Shown here in pieces: positions 16,674 through 24,408 of a stretch of 62,053 nt of DNA (its first letter is position 1; every line of letters starts with the position of its first letter). The translations under genes and the position numbers were made by a program. The DNA comes from DSUN01 sp035527715 (GTDB lineage Bacteria > Planctomycetota > PUPC01 > DSUN01). The notes beneath the pieces are model-generated. The model was not told the origin of the DNA, did no database searches, and saw nothing but the letters and a program-made list of their open reading frames with translations. The DNA lies in the NCBI GenBank assembly GCA_035527715.1, contig DATKZY010000233.1, forward strand, positions 1 to 62,053, given 5' to 3'.

Positions 16674-16698
16674 GTGCAAGTATGCACGCCCTACCGTC
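16674..16698 (-). repeat. GCGTGCA hairpin on the GH16 stop codon
   Basis: On the minus strand the GH16 stop codon TAG runs straight into a hairpin, GCGTGCA-TACT-TGCACGC. A copy differing by one base sits on the stop codon of the E1alpha gene at 22164-22187. Confidence 0.75.
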
Positions 16699-18631
16699 GG
16701 CTGTCGGCGTCCGATGCGAGGTCCTTGCGCTGCCAGACGCGGACGTAGTCAATCAGGTAATCGGCCGGGAGTTGTTTGTCGTCCACGGCGTTGTTGTCCC
16801 AGCCGCCCGTGGTCATCTCGATGATGAAGGCGGAGGGGACGCTGCTGACCCGCGGGTCCTCCCACCGCCCGACCTCCTTGCCGTTGCAGTAGAAGATGGC
16901 GGAACCCGGCGTCCACAGGAGGCCGGAGGTGATGAAGCCCTCCTTGTCGGCCTGGACGTAGACGGTTGACGAGCCGACCGATTTGTGCTCCTTCTGATAC
17001 CCGTCCCAGTGCAGGGCGATGTTGTAGCGATAAGGCCCCCAGCGGGTGAGGTGCTCCATGATGTCGAACTCCATCCCGCCGTTCGCGGTGTCCTGCCGCT
17101 TCCAATGCGGCCCGGCGGCCTCGCCGCGGTCGGGGACCATCCAGAAGGTCGGCCACAAGCCGGGCACGGTCGGCAGCTTCACCCGCGCCTCGAAGTAGCC
17201 GTAGCGCTGCACCCACTTGCCATAGGTTTCGAGGAAGCCGCAGGCGTAGTCGCTCTCGTTCTTCCCCGAGAGGTTTTTCAGCTCTTTCGGGTTGGGGTCG
17301 TCGTTGTGGAAGCCGCGCTTCTTCTCGAAGTGCAGCTTGGCCATGCCGCCGCCGAGGAGCAGGTTGTCCTTGCTCCAGTGGGTCGCCTTGTCCCAGTAGT
17401 TGGGGCCGTAGATGTTCCACTTCGACAGGTCAACCGTGGGGCCGTCGAAGTTTTCGTTGAGGGTCATCACCCAGTCGCCCTCGGCCGGCGGGCGCTTGCC
17501 GAGCCACTCGGGCGGTTCCGCCGGCGGCGCGGCGGCGGTGATGGCCTCGACCAGGAGCTTCGCCTCGCCTTCGTGACTGGCCGCGATGGTGATCGCGCTG
17601 GCCGCGTCGCTGGTGAAGCGGGTCCCCGTGCCGTTCTGGGCGCCGAAGTAGCCCGCCTTCGTGACGGCCACGCCCTTGAACGGCACGGCGGGGGCGAAGG
17701 GAACCACGATCTCCGCATTCGCCCCGGCCGCCACGGGAGCGCCCGTGACCCGGTCGGTCGTGCCCCCGTTGCTGGCCACCTGGATGCTGGGTGTGACCGG
17801 GGTCGTGCCTTCGTTCTTCAGCTTCACACGGACCTCGGTGGCGTCGGTGAGGTCCCAGCGCCCCACTGGCGGCTTCACGGCCACGGCCTGCTCGTCCTTC
17901 GCGGCGGGGAACTCGACCCGCAGCATCGTCGCGCCGTTGCCGGTGGAAACCAGCGCGCTCTTTACGCCGCCCTTCGCCTCGATCTGGACCTTGGGATCGA
18001 GGAGCGCCCCGTTCTTGGGCTTGATTCGGATGGAGGCGGGGTCCACGGGCGGCTTCTCGCCGGCCGGGCCGCCCGCCACGAGCGATTCAACGCGGAAGCT
18101 CGTCGCGGCGGCGACCTTGCCGGTGAAAAGCAGGATGCCCACCACCTCCTTCGGCTTCAGCGCGTAGCCGGGCTTGTGGCCGTATTGATGCCCGAAGATG
18201 ACCTTGACCGTGGCGTGCTCGCCGGGCTTGAGGTAAGCCTGCTCGGTGTTCCAGGGGTTGTCGCGCCAGTCGCCCGCGTTGTCCACGCGCACGGCGAACA
18301 GGGCCGCCTTGGCGCCGGTGTTGACGACTCGGGCCTCGACGTGTCCGAAGGCCGAGAGGTCCCACGCCCCGGCCCCCTCGGGCTTGAGGGTGACGCCGGG
18401 GTAGTCGGCCTTGCCGGGCTGGATGGTGATGATGAGACCCGGGGTGGCTGCATCCTGGCTGACGGCCGCGCTCACCTGGCCCTCGGAGCCGAATTGCGGC
18501 GTGAGGCGCTTCGCCATGTCGCCTTTCAGATTCAGGAGATTCTTCGTCGCGCCCGGCGCGGGGGCCGCCGAAGCAAGCTGAAGGGCCAGCAGAAGCAGCG
18601 CGGCACCCAGGAATAGGCGGCGAGCATTCAT
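16691..18631 (-). CDS. Secreted GH16 endo-beta-glucanase (laminarinase-like)
   Basis: The 646-residue exported protein has a signal peptide (about 1-24). Two beta-rich modules follow over residues about 30-380, resembling carbohydrate-binding regions. A C-terminal GH16 domain (about 405-640) carries the retaining catalytic signature EFDIME, with nucleophile E521, assisting D523 and acid/base E526. Such enzymes cleave beta-1,3- or mixed-linked glucans, or other marine polysaccharides such as agar or carrageenan; the exact substrate is not determined. The ATG at 18631 follows AAGGG at seven bases. The gene appears monocistronic, and REP-like hairpins lie in its leader. Confidence 0.9.
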   Translation of the reverse strand: MNARRLFLGAALLLLALQLASAAPAPGATKNLLNLKGDMAKRLTPQFGSEGQVSAAVSQDAATPGLIITIQPGKADYPGVTLKPEGAGAWDLSAFGHVEARVVNTGAKAALFAVRVDNAGDWRDNPWNTEQAYLKPGEHATVKVIFGHQYGHKPGYALKPKEVVGILLFTGKVAAATSFRVESLVAGGPAGEKPPVDPASIRIKPKNGALLDPKVQIEAKGGVKSALVSTGNGATMLRVEFPAAKDEQAVAVKPPVGRWDLTDATEVRVKLKNEGTTPVTPSIQVASNGGTTDRVTGAPVAAGANAEIVVPFAPAVPFKGVAVTKAGYFGAQNGTGTRFTSDAASAITIAASHEGEAKLLVEAITAAAPPAEPPEWLGKRPPAEGDWVMTLNENFDGPTVDLSKWNIYGPNYWDKATHWSKDNLLLGGGMAKLHFEKKRGFHNDDPNPKELKNLSGKNESDYACGFLETYGKWVQRYGYFEARVKLPTVPGLWPTFWMVPDRGEAAGPHWKRQDTANGGMEFDIMEHLTRWGPYRYNIALHWDGYQKEHKSVGSSTVYVQADKEGFITSGLLWTPGSAIFYCNGKEVGRWEDPRVSSVPSAFIIEMTTGGWDNNAVDDKQLPADYLIDYVRVWQRKDLASDADSRR

Positions 18632-18678
18632 CACACACCCTTTCGGCAGGTTAGAGCGTCCAAGGGGATTAAGCCTGT

Positions 18679-18734
18679 AGGCGGGCCGCCCTGGCCCGCG
18701 AGGATCCACGCGGGGCAGAGACGCCCCGCCCACA
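18679..18734. repeat. Two GC-rich REP-like hairpins in the GH16 leader
   Basis: GCGGGCC pairs with GGCCCGC at about 18682-18700, and GCGGGGC with GCCCCGC at about 18712-18730. The second resembles GCGGGGC-CTCTGT-GCCCCGC in the gap between the E1alpha and E1beta genes (22209-22228). Confidence 0.65.
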
Positions 18735-18735
18735 C

Positions 18736-18764
18736 AGAGTAGGGTCAGAGCAGCGTCTCGTCAA
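18736..18764 (-). promoter_or_regulatory. Possible promoter of the GH16 gene
   Basis: On the minus strand, TTGACG (18764-18759) and TACTCT (18741-18736) are 17 bases apart. The -10 match is weak. If used, the transcript would include the two REP-like hairpins. Confidence 0.35.
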
Positions 18765-18797
18765 GTGACCGTGCGGCGTGACGAGGGCCGGGCGTCG

Positions 18798-18826
18798 TTG
18801 AACCCGCGCTCCGCCTGCGCTAGGAT
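18798..18826 (+). promoter_or_regulatory. Promoter of the radical SAM gene (leaderless)
   Basis: TTGAAC (18798-18803) and TAGGAT (18821-18826) are 17 bases apart. The ATG at 18833 is seven bases past the -10 box, exactly where transcription should begin, and no ribosome site precedes it. Confidence 0.6.
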
Positions 18827-18832
18827 CAGGGC

Positions 18833-19729
18833 ATGAGCGAGTTGTATCCCGGCGAGAACTACATTCGCCCACCTAACGAGGCGTCCAGCGTCGTGATCCG
18901 GGTGACGAAGGGCTGCGCGTGGGGACGGTGCCGCTTCTGCGGCATCTATCGGGCGATGGGCGTGCCGTTCCAGATGCGACCTGTCGCTGACGTGCTGGCG
19001 GACATTGACCGCGCGGTGGAGCTGTACGGGTCGCAGGAGCGGCATTTCTTTCTTGGCGACGCCGATCCCATCGCCATCCCCGCCGACGACTTCGTGGCGA
19101 TTGCGGAGCATCTGGCCCGCCGATTCCCTCGCAAGGAGCGGCTGACCGCCTACGGCCGGGCGGCGACGGCGTGGCGGCGGCGGCGCGAGCTGGGCCGGCT
19201 GCGGAAGGCGGGGCTGGATCGCCTGCACGTCGGCCTCGAGACGGGCGACGACGCGCTCCTGCGCTTCCACCAGAAGGGCATCTCGAAGCGGCGGATGATT
19301 GACGCGTGCCGCGCGATTGTGGACGCGGGGATCGAGCTGTCGCTCTACGTCCTGCTCGGCTTGGGCGGACGCGACCGCTGGCGCGAGCACGTGGCGGGGA
19401 CGGTGGAGGCGTTGAACGCCGTGCGGCCGCAGTTCATCCGCTTCCGCCGGCTGTGGATTCACCCCCGCTGCTCGCTACGGCAGGCGATGCGGGCCGGGGA
19501 GTTCGAGCCACAGACGCCCGAGGGCACGGTGGTCGAGACGCGCGACATCCTGGCCGGCCTCGATGCCGGCCTGGCGGCGGAGGTCGAGTGCATGCACCAC
19601 AACGACTACGTGAAGCTCCACGGGCGGCTGCCGGAGGACAAGGCCGAGCTGATGGGCGCGCTCGACGCCTTCCTGGCTCTGCCCGCGGCCGAGCGCGAAG
19701 CCGTCTACCGCGTCCCGTCCTCGATTTGA
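18833..19729 (+). CDS. Radical SAM protein (CX4CX2C type)
   Basis: The 298-residue protein carries the radical SAM cluster as C28, C33 and C36 in KGCAWGRCRFCGIYR, the CX4CX2C spacing found in a recognised subgroup that begins IRPPNEASSVVIRVTKGC. It would bind [4Fe-4S] and SAM for radical chemistry; the substrate is unknown. Other conserved-looking segments are GLDRLHVGLETGDDALLRF (about 125-143) and LSLYVLLGLGGRDRWREHV. The message is probably leaderless. The last bases of the gene overlap the -35 box of the next promoter. Confidence 0.85.
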   Translation: MSELYPGENYIRPPNEASSVVIRVTKGCAWGRCRFCGIYRAMGVPFQMRPVADVLADIDRAVELYGSQERHFFLGDADPIAIPADDFVAIAEHLARRFPRKERLTAYGRAATAWRRRRELGRLRKAGLDRLHVGLETGDDALLRFHQKGISKRRMIDACRAIVDAGIELSLYVLLGLGGRDRWREHVAGTVEALNAVRPQFIRFRRLWIHPRCSLRQAMRAGEFEPQTPEGTVVETRDILAGLDAGLAAEVECMHHNDYVKLHGRLPEDKAELMGALDAFLALPAAEREAVYRVPSSI

Positions 19730-19754
19730 CATGTCCCGCCGCGGCAGGTACGAT
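19726..19754 (+). promoter_or_regulatory. Promoter of the NfnA-like gene
   Basis: TTGACA (19726-19731), overlapping the radical SAM stop codon, and TACGAT (19749-19754) are 17 bases apart and lie 47 bases before the GTG at 19801. Confidence 0.7.
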
Positions 19755-19800
19755 CTGCGGAGTTGGCGGCGACAGCCTTCTGTGTGAAAGGAACGGGCCG

Positions 19801-20631
19801 GTGAACGAGATTGTGCGGAAGGAACGCTACTCCGAGCAAGTGTTCATGATGGCGCTGCGGGCGCCGGCGGTGGCGCGGAAGGCCCAGGCCGGGCAGTTCA
19901 TCATCATTCGCGCCACCGAGGAGGGCGAGCGAATCCCCCTGACCATCGCGGACTTCGACCGCGAGAAGGGCGAGCTGGCCATCGTGGTGCAGGAGATCGG
20001 GAAGTCCACTCGCCTCCTCGGCACGATGGACGTGGGGCAGGCCATTCTCGATGTGACCGGCCCGCTGGGCGTGCCGACGCACATCGGGAAGGTCGGCACC
20101 GTGTGCTGCGTGGGCGGCGGCGTGGGCATCGCAGCCGTCCATCCCGTCGCCAGGGCGTTCAAGGAGGCGGGCAGCCACGTCGTCTCGATCATCGGCGCAC
20201 GGAACAAGTCGCTGCTGTTCTGGGAGGACCAGATGCGGGCGGCGAGCGACGAGCTGATCGTGACGACCGACGACGGGTCCTACGTGGCGAAGGGCTTCGT
20301 GACCGACCGGCTGAAGGAGGTGATGGCGCGAGGGATCCAACTCGCCGAGGTCTTTGCCGTCGGCCCCACCGTGATGATGCGCGCGGTGGCCGAGACGACC
20401 CGCCCCCACGGCATCAAGACCGTGGTGAGCCTGAACCCGATCATGGTGGACGGCACGGGCATGTGCGGCGGCTGCCGCGTGCTGGTGGGGGGCAAGGCCC
20501 GCTTTGCGTGCGTGCACGGCCCGGACTTCGATGCGCACGAGGTGGACTTCGGGAACCTGCTGTCGCGGCAGCGGCAGTATCTCGACAAGGAGAAAGCCGC
20601 CGCGGAGAGCTTTCAGGCCGCGACGCAGTGA
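19801..20631 (+). CDS. NfnA/SudB-type ferredoxin-NAD(P)+ reductase subunit
   Basis: The 276-residue flavoprotein matches the small subunit of NADH-dependent reduced ferredoxin:NADP+ oxidoreductase (NfnA) and sulfide dehydrogenase SudB. An FAD-binding barrel is at about 1-95 (AGQFIIIRATEEGERIPLTI), a NAD-binding part begins with VCCVGGGVGIAAVHPVARAF (about 101-120), and a C-terminal [2Fe-2S] site contains CGGC and a later FACVHGPDFDAHEVDF. The usual partner, the large GltD-like NfnB/SudA subunit, is not in this window. The GTG at 19801 follows AAAGGA at eight bases. It ends 12 bases before the next gene. Confidence 0.87.
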   Translation: MNEIVRKERYSEQVFMMALRAPAVARKAQAGQFIIIRATEEGERIPLTIADFDREKGELAIVVQEIGKSTRLLGTMDVGQAILDVTGPLGVPTHIGKVGTVCCVGGGVGIAAVHPVARAFKEAGSHVVSIIGARNKSLLFWEDQMRAASDELIVTTDDGSYVAKGFVTDRLKEVMARGIQLAEVFAVGPTVMMRAVAETTRPHGIKTVVSLNPIMVDGTGMCGGCRVLVGGKARFACVHGPDFDAHEVDFGNLLSRQRQYLDKEKAAAESFQAATQ

Positions 20632-20643
20632 GGACCGCTGATT

Positions 20644-21132
20644 GTGGCCATGAGTGACGAAGCCGTGCCATCGCAATCGAGCGCGGAGGCGCCTGCCCCG
20701 GCGCCGGCCAGAAGGGTGCGCCCTGGCTTCCTGCGGCGCCATCGCACGAGGCTCCTCCTCGTCGCGGCCGTGCTCTACACCGTGGCCCTCGGCGTGGCCG
20801 TGTGCGACGACGTGTTTCATCTCGGGCTGTTCCCCACCGCGTTCGAGCGGGAGGCACGCGACCACATCCGGCAGTTCGGCAGCGACGACGAGGCGGCGCG
20901 GCGCGCCGCAGCGGACAAGCTGGTCGGCGAGGTGGATGCCTTCGTTGCCATCCCCGAGCTGATCCGGGCGCTGAGCGACGCCTCACCAACGGTTCGCGCG
21001 CTTGCGGCCGAGTGCCTGCGCCGGCTGGCCAAGGCCGACCTGCCCTTCGACCCCAACGCGGCCCCCGCCGAACGCCGCGCCGCGATCGCCCGCTGGCGCC
21101 AGTGGTGGGGCAAGAACAGGGACCACTTCTGA
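20644..21132 (+). CDS. Small membrane protein with HEAT-like repeat
   Basis: The product of about 162 residues is unrecognised. A Pro/Ala-rich cytoplasmic start is followed by one transmembrane helix (about 36-56: TRLLLVAAVLYTVALGVAV). A soluble part follows with a HEAT-like helical pair (AARRAAADKLVGEVDAFVAIPELIRAL; PTVRALAAECLRRLAKADLP) and a Trp-rich tail. GTG at 20644 is preferred because AGGA lies nine bases upstream; an ATG at 20650 is the alternative. It follows the NfnA-like gene by 12 bases and is likely co-transcribed with it. No function is assigned. Confidence 0.65.
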   Translation: MAMSDEAVPSQSSAEAPAPAPARRVRPGFLRRHRTRLLLVAAVLYTVALGVAVCDDVFHLGLFPTAFEREARDHIRQFGSDDEAARRAAADKLVGEVDAFVAIPELIRALSDASPTVRALAAECLRRLAKADLPFDPNAAPAERRAAIARWRQWWGKNRDHF

Positions 21133-21149
21133 GCGTCTCCCCGTCTTCC

Positions 21150-21177
21150 TTGAACGCCCCTGCCAAATGCGTATAAT
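21150..21177 (+). promoter_or_regulatory. Promoter of the 2-oxoacid dehydrogenase operon
   Basis: TTGAAC (21150-21155) and a perfect TATAAT (21172-21177) with 16-base spacing lie 39 bases before the E1alpha ATG. Confidence 0.75.
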
Positions 21178-21215
21178 CGGCGCTGCGGAGCCAGTGGAAG
21201 CATGAGAGGGTGCGC

Positions 21216-22166
21216 ATGGCGTGCGAAGAGCTTGGATACCTGCGACTCATGAAGCTCATCCGCGCGTTCGAGGAGCGGGTGGACCGCCTGTTCGTCGAGG
21301 CGCGGATCCACGGGACGACCCATTTGTGCATCGGGCAGGAGGCCATTCCGGTGGGCGCGTGCGCCGCGATCCGTCCCAGCGACCTGGCGAGCGGGAGCCA
21401 CCGAGGCCACGGCCTGGCCCTGGCGAAGGGACTTGTCCCGAATCGCCTCATGGCCGAGCTGTTGGGCCGCCGCGACGGCTACTGCCAGGGCAAGGGCGGC
21501 ACTCAGCACGTGGCCAGCCTCGAGCACGGCTTCCTGGGCACCAACGGCATCACGGGCGGTGGCATCCCCATCGCCACAGGCGCCGCTCTCGCCGCGAAGC
21601 TGCGCCGCACGGGACAGGTCGTGCTGTCGTTCTTCGGCGACGGGGCGACCAACCAGGGCACGTTCCACGAATCCCTCAACATGGCCGCGATCTGGCGCCT
21701 GCCCGTGGTCTACGTGTGCGAGAACAACCTCTACGCGATGTCCACCGCCATCCGCGACGCCGCGGCGGTCGAGCGCCTCGCGGTGCGGGCGACCGCCTAC
21801 GGAATGCCCGGCGCGACGATTGACGGGAACGACGTGCTGGAGGTTCGCGAGGCGGTGGCCCGCGCGGCCGACCGCGCGCGGTCGGGCGGCGGCCCGTGCC
21901 TCCTCGAGTGCACGACCTATCGCCACCACGGGCACTCGAAGAGCGACGCGCGCGAATACCGCACGCGCGAGGAGGAGGAGTGCTGGCTCGCGCTCGACCC
22001 GATCCTGCGATCCGAGCGGCGGCTGCTGGGCGCGGGCGAGTTGACACCCGAGGCGCTGAAGCGCCTCGACGCGGAGGTGAGCGCGGAGGTGGATGCGGCG
22101 GTGGACTTTGCGGAGGCGAGCCCGCCGCTCGACCCGGGCCTGGCCGCGGAAGGCGTCTTCGCGTAG
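21216..22166 (+). CDS. pdhA: 2-oxoacid dehydrogenase E1 component, alpha subunit
   Basis: The 316-residue protein is the thiamine-diphosphate-dependent E1alpha subunit of a pyruvate/acetoin/branched-chain 2-oxoacid dehydrogenase complex. The ThDP motif runs from GDG (141-143, FFGDGATNQGTFHES) to ENN (169-171). The segment GSHRGHGLALAKG and the late TYRHHGHSKSDAREYR are typical of the family. Acetoin dehydrogenase is a real alternative, so the symbol is provisional. The ATG at 21216 has GAGGG five bases upstream. The stop codon TAG lies at the start of a hairpin repeat, and E1beta follows after 100 bases. Confidence 0.88.
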   Translation: MACEELGYLRLMKLIRAFEERVDRLFVEARIHGTTHLCIGQEAIPVGACAAIRPSDLASGSHRGHGLALAKGLVPNRLMAELLGRRDGYCQGKGGTQHVASLEHGFLGTNGITGGGIPIATGAALAAKLRRTGQVVLSFFGDGATNQGTFHESLNMAAIWRLPVVYVCENNLYAMSTAIRDAAAVERLAVRATAYGMPGATIDGNDVLEVREAVARAADRARSGGGPCLLECTTYRHHGHSKSDAREYRTREEEECWLALDPILRSERRLLGAGELTPEALKRLDAEVSAEVDAAVDFAEASPPLDPGLAAEGVFA

Positions 22167-22232
22167 GGCGTGCATACCTGCACGCGGAGCCTTCGAGGGC
22201 CGTTGTGGGCGGGGCCTCTGTGCCCCGCGAGG
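22164..22232 (+). repeat. Two hairpin repeats between E1alpha and E1beta
   Basis: GCGTGCA-TACC-TGCACGC directly follows the E1alpha stop codon and is a near-exact copy of the hairpin on the GH16 stop codon. GCGGGGC-CTCTGT-GCCCCGC follows at 22209-22228 and resembles a hairpin at 18712-18730. The rest of the gap is a GAC/GAG-rich stretch providing the E1beta ribosome site. Confidence 0.7.
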
Positions 22233-22266
22233 GCTCGACGACGAGGACGACGACGAGGACGATGGA

Positions 22267-23238
22267 ATGCCGCAGATGTCGTATGCCGAAGCGATCCGAC
22301 GCGCACTCGCCGAGGAGATGGAGCGCGACGAGCGGGTCGTCCTGCTCGGCGAGGACATTGGTCTCTACGGCGGAGCGTTCCGTGTCACGCGGGGCCTCAT
22401 CCAACGCTTCGGCCCCGAGCGGGTGCTCAACACGCCGATCTCGGAGAACGGCTTCGTCGGCGTAGCGGTGGGCGCGGCGCTCGTGGGCCTGCGGCCCGTG
22501 GTGGAGATCATGTTCATGGACTTCATCGCGCTGGCGATGGACCAGATCGTGAACCACGCGGCGAAGCTGCACTACATCTACGGCGGGCAGGCGCGGGTGC
22601 CGCTGGTGATTCGCACGCCCGCGGGGGCCGGGCGCGGCTACGGCGCCAGCCACTCGCAGAGCCTCGAGGCCTGGTTCGTGCACGTGCCTGGGATCAAGGT
22701 GGTCGCGCCGTCCACCCCGCGCGACGCCCACGGGCTGCTCAAGGCGGCCATCCGCGACGACAATCCCGTGCTCTTCGTCGAGAGCAAGCTGCTCTACGGC
22801 GCGAAGGGCGACGTGCCGGACCCCGACGAGGTGTGCCCGATAGGCCGGGCCGCCGTGGCGAGGCAGGGCGAGGACGTGACGCTCATCGCCTACTCGCGGA
22901 TGACCGTGCTGGCCCTGGAGGCAGCCGCGCGGCTCGAGGAGCACGGCATCCGCTGCGAGGTGCTCGACCTCCGCACCCTGGCGCCGCTCGACGAGGAGGC
23001 CATCCTCGCCTCCGTCGCCAGGACGGCGCGGGCGGTCATCATCGAGGAGGACACGCGCCGGGGCGGCGTCGGCGCCGAGGTGGCCGCCGTCATCGCCGAG
23101 CGCGGGTTTCGAGGGCTGGACTCCCCGTTGCGGCGCGTGGCCTGCGCCGACTGCCCGATCCCGTGCAGCCCGACGCTCGAGGAGGCCATCCTGCCGTCGG
23201 TGGACAAGATTGTCGTCGCCGTCGAGAGCCTGATCTAG
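22267..23238 (+). CDS. pdhB: 2-oxoacid dehydrogenase E1 component, beta subunit
   Basis: The 323-residue protein is the E1beta subunit completing the ThDP-binding heterotetramer. Typical segments are MSYAEAIRRALAEEM, VVLLGEDIGLYGGAFRVTRG, NTPISENGFVGVAVGAAL, RTPAGAGRGYGASHSQSLEAW and HVPGIKVVAPSTPRDAHGLL. The C-terminal transketolase-like domain has DLRTLAPLDEEAILASV. ATG at 22267 follows GAGGA at seven bases; an ATG three codons later is also possible. The E2 gene follows after 15 bases. Confidence 0.88.
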   Translation: MPQMSYAEAIRRALAEEMERDERVVLLGEDIGLYGGAFRVTRGLIQRFGPERVLNTPISENGFVGVAVGAALVGLRPVVEIMFMDFIALAMDQIVNHAAKLHYIYGGQARVPLVIRTPAGAGRGYGASHSQSLEAWFVHVPGIKVVAPSTPRDAHGLLKAAIRDDNPVLFVESKLLYGAKGDVPDPDEVCPIGRAAVARQGEDVTLIAYSRMTVLALEAAARLEEHGIRCEVLDLRTLAPLDEEAILASVARTARAVIIEEDTRRGGVGAEVAAVIAERGFRGLDSPLRRVACADCPIPCSPTLEEAILPSVDKIVVAVESLI

Positions 23239-23253
23239 GTGGAAGGAAACCGA

Positions 23254-24378
23254 ATGGTGACCCGGGTGATCATGCCGAGGCTGGCCGCGAACGTCCAGGA
23301 AGCCACGGTCGGCCAGTGGCTCAAGCACGAGGGGGAGGCCGTGACGGCGGGGGAGCCGCTCTTCGAGGCGATCACGGACAAGGCGACCGCCGAGGTGAAG
23401 GCCGAGGGCAGCGGCGTGCTGCGCCGAATCCTCGCCAAGGAGAACAGCGTGGTGCCGGTCGGCCAGGCCATCGCCCTCATCGCCGACGCGGACGAGCCGC
23501 TGCCCGACACCGAGACGCTTCGGGCCGCCGCGGGACCCGCCGAGCCGTCGGCCGTCAAGGCGTCGTTCGGCGCCCGCCGGCTCGCAAAGGAGTTGAGCGT
23601 GGACCTGGCCGCGCTCGTGCCCTCGCGGGCGGATGGGCGAATCACCGAGGACGACGTGCGGCGCGCCGCCGCGAAGGCCCAGGGAGCGCGGGTGCTCGAA
23701 CGCCTGGCCCTCAGCCCCCTCAAGCGCGCGGTGGCCGCCCACCTGACGCGCATTGCCCGACAGGTCGTGCCGTCGGTCGTGACCCTGGAGGCCGATTTCT
23801 CCGCCGTCGAGAGGGCGCTGCCGCACCTTGTCGCCCGGCTCGGCCGGCCGGTATTGGCACGCGACGTGGTCATCCACCAGGTGGCTCGTCTCCTTCCGCA
23901 ACACAGGCTGCTCAATGCGTGTTTCAGCGACGACGCCGTGCTGCTGTACGAGCCCGTGAACATCGGGCTGGCCTTCGACGTGGAGCAGGAGAGCACGGTG
24001 GTCGTGCCCGTGATTCACGAGGCCGACCGCAAGTCGCTGGCGGAAGTCTCCGCCGAGGCCGCGGCCCTGGCGGAGCACGTGCGGGAGCGCCACCTGGAGC
24101 TCGCGGAGCTGGGGGGCGCCACGTTCACCATTGCCGACCAGGGCGCGCTCGACATTGATGCCTTCGTGCCGATCCTCAACGAGCGGCAGAGCGCCATCCT
24201 GGGCGTCGGCTCGGCTCGGCGGCGGCCCGTGCTGCGCGCGGAGGGCGTGGCCGTGGCCCCCGTGGCCCACCTCGCCGTGGCGTTCGACCACCGCGTGCTG
24301 AACGCCACGACGGCCTCGCGCTTCCTCCACGCCGTGAGGGACGCCATCGAGGGATTCCGCGCCACGGCCGCCCCCTGA
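23254..24378 (+). CDS. pdhC: Dihydrolipoyl acyltransferase E2 with altered active-site motif
   Basis: The 374-residue E2 has one lipoyl domain (about 1-78) with the lipoylated Lys43 in EAITDKATAEVKAEG. It then has an E3/E1-binding domain (about 107-142: GARRLAKELSVDLAALV, DGRITEDDVRRAA) and a short catalytic domain (about 155-370). The usual catalytic signature DHRxxDG reads DHRVLNA: His346 is kept but the Asp is Asn350 and the Gly is Ala351. The catalytic domain also looks degenerate upstream, so acyl transfer may be weak or changed. No E3 gene is in the operon. The ATG at 23254 follows GGAAGGA; the GTG at 23239 would overlap that site. Confidence 0.83.
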   Translation: MVTRVIMPRLAANVQEATVGQWLKHEGEAVTAGEPLFEAITDKATAEVKAEGSGVLRRILAKENSVVPVGQAIALIADADEPLPDTETLRAAAGPAEPSAVKASFGARRLAKELSVDLAALVPSRADGRITEDDVRRAAAKAQGARVLERLALSPLKRAVAAHLTRIARQVVPSVVTLEADFSAVERALPHLVARLGRPVLARDVVIHQVARLLPQHRLLNACFSDDAVLLYEPVNIGLAFDVEQESTVVVPVIHEADRKSLAEVSAEAAALAEHVRERHLELAELGGATFTIADQGALDIDAFVPILNERQSAILGVGSARRRPVLRAEGVAVAPVAHLAVAFDHRVLNATTASRFLHAVRDAIEGFRATAAP

Positions 24379-24408
24379 GGCCAGCCAGCACGCGACGCCG
24401 GAGCGACC

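Noticed and set aside
16469..16752. Short minus-strand frames of 63 and 66 codons near the antitoxin-like gene
   Set aside because: They overlap one another and repeat-like sequence, lack ribosome sites and match no toxin family, so they were not taken as the missing toxin.
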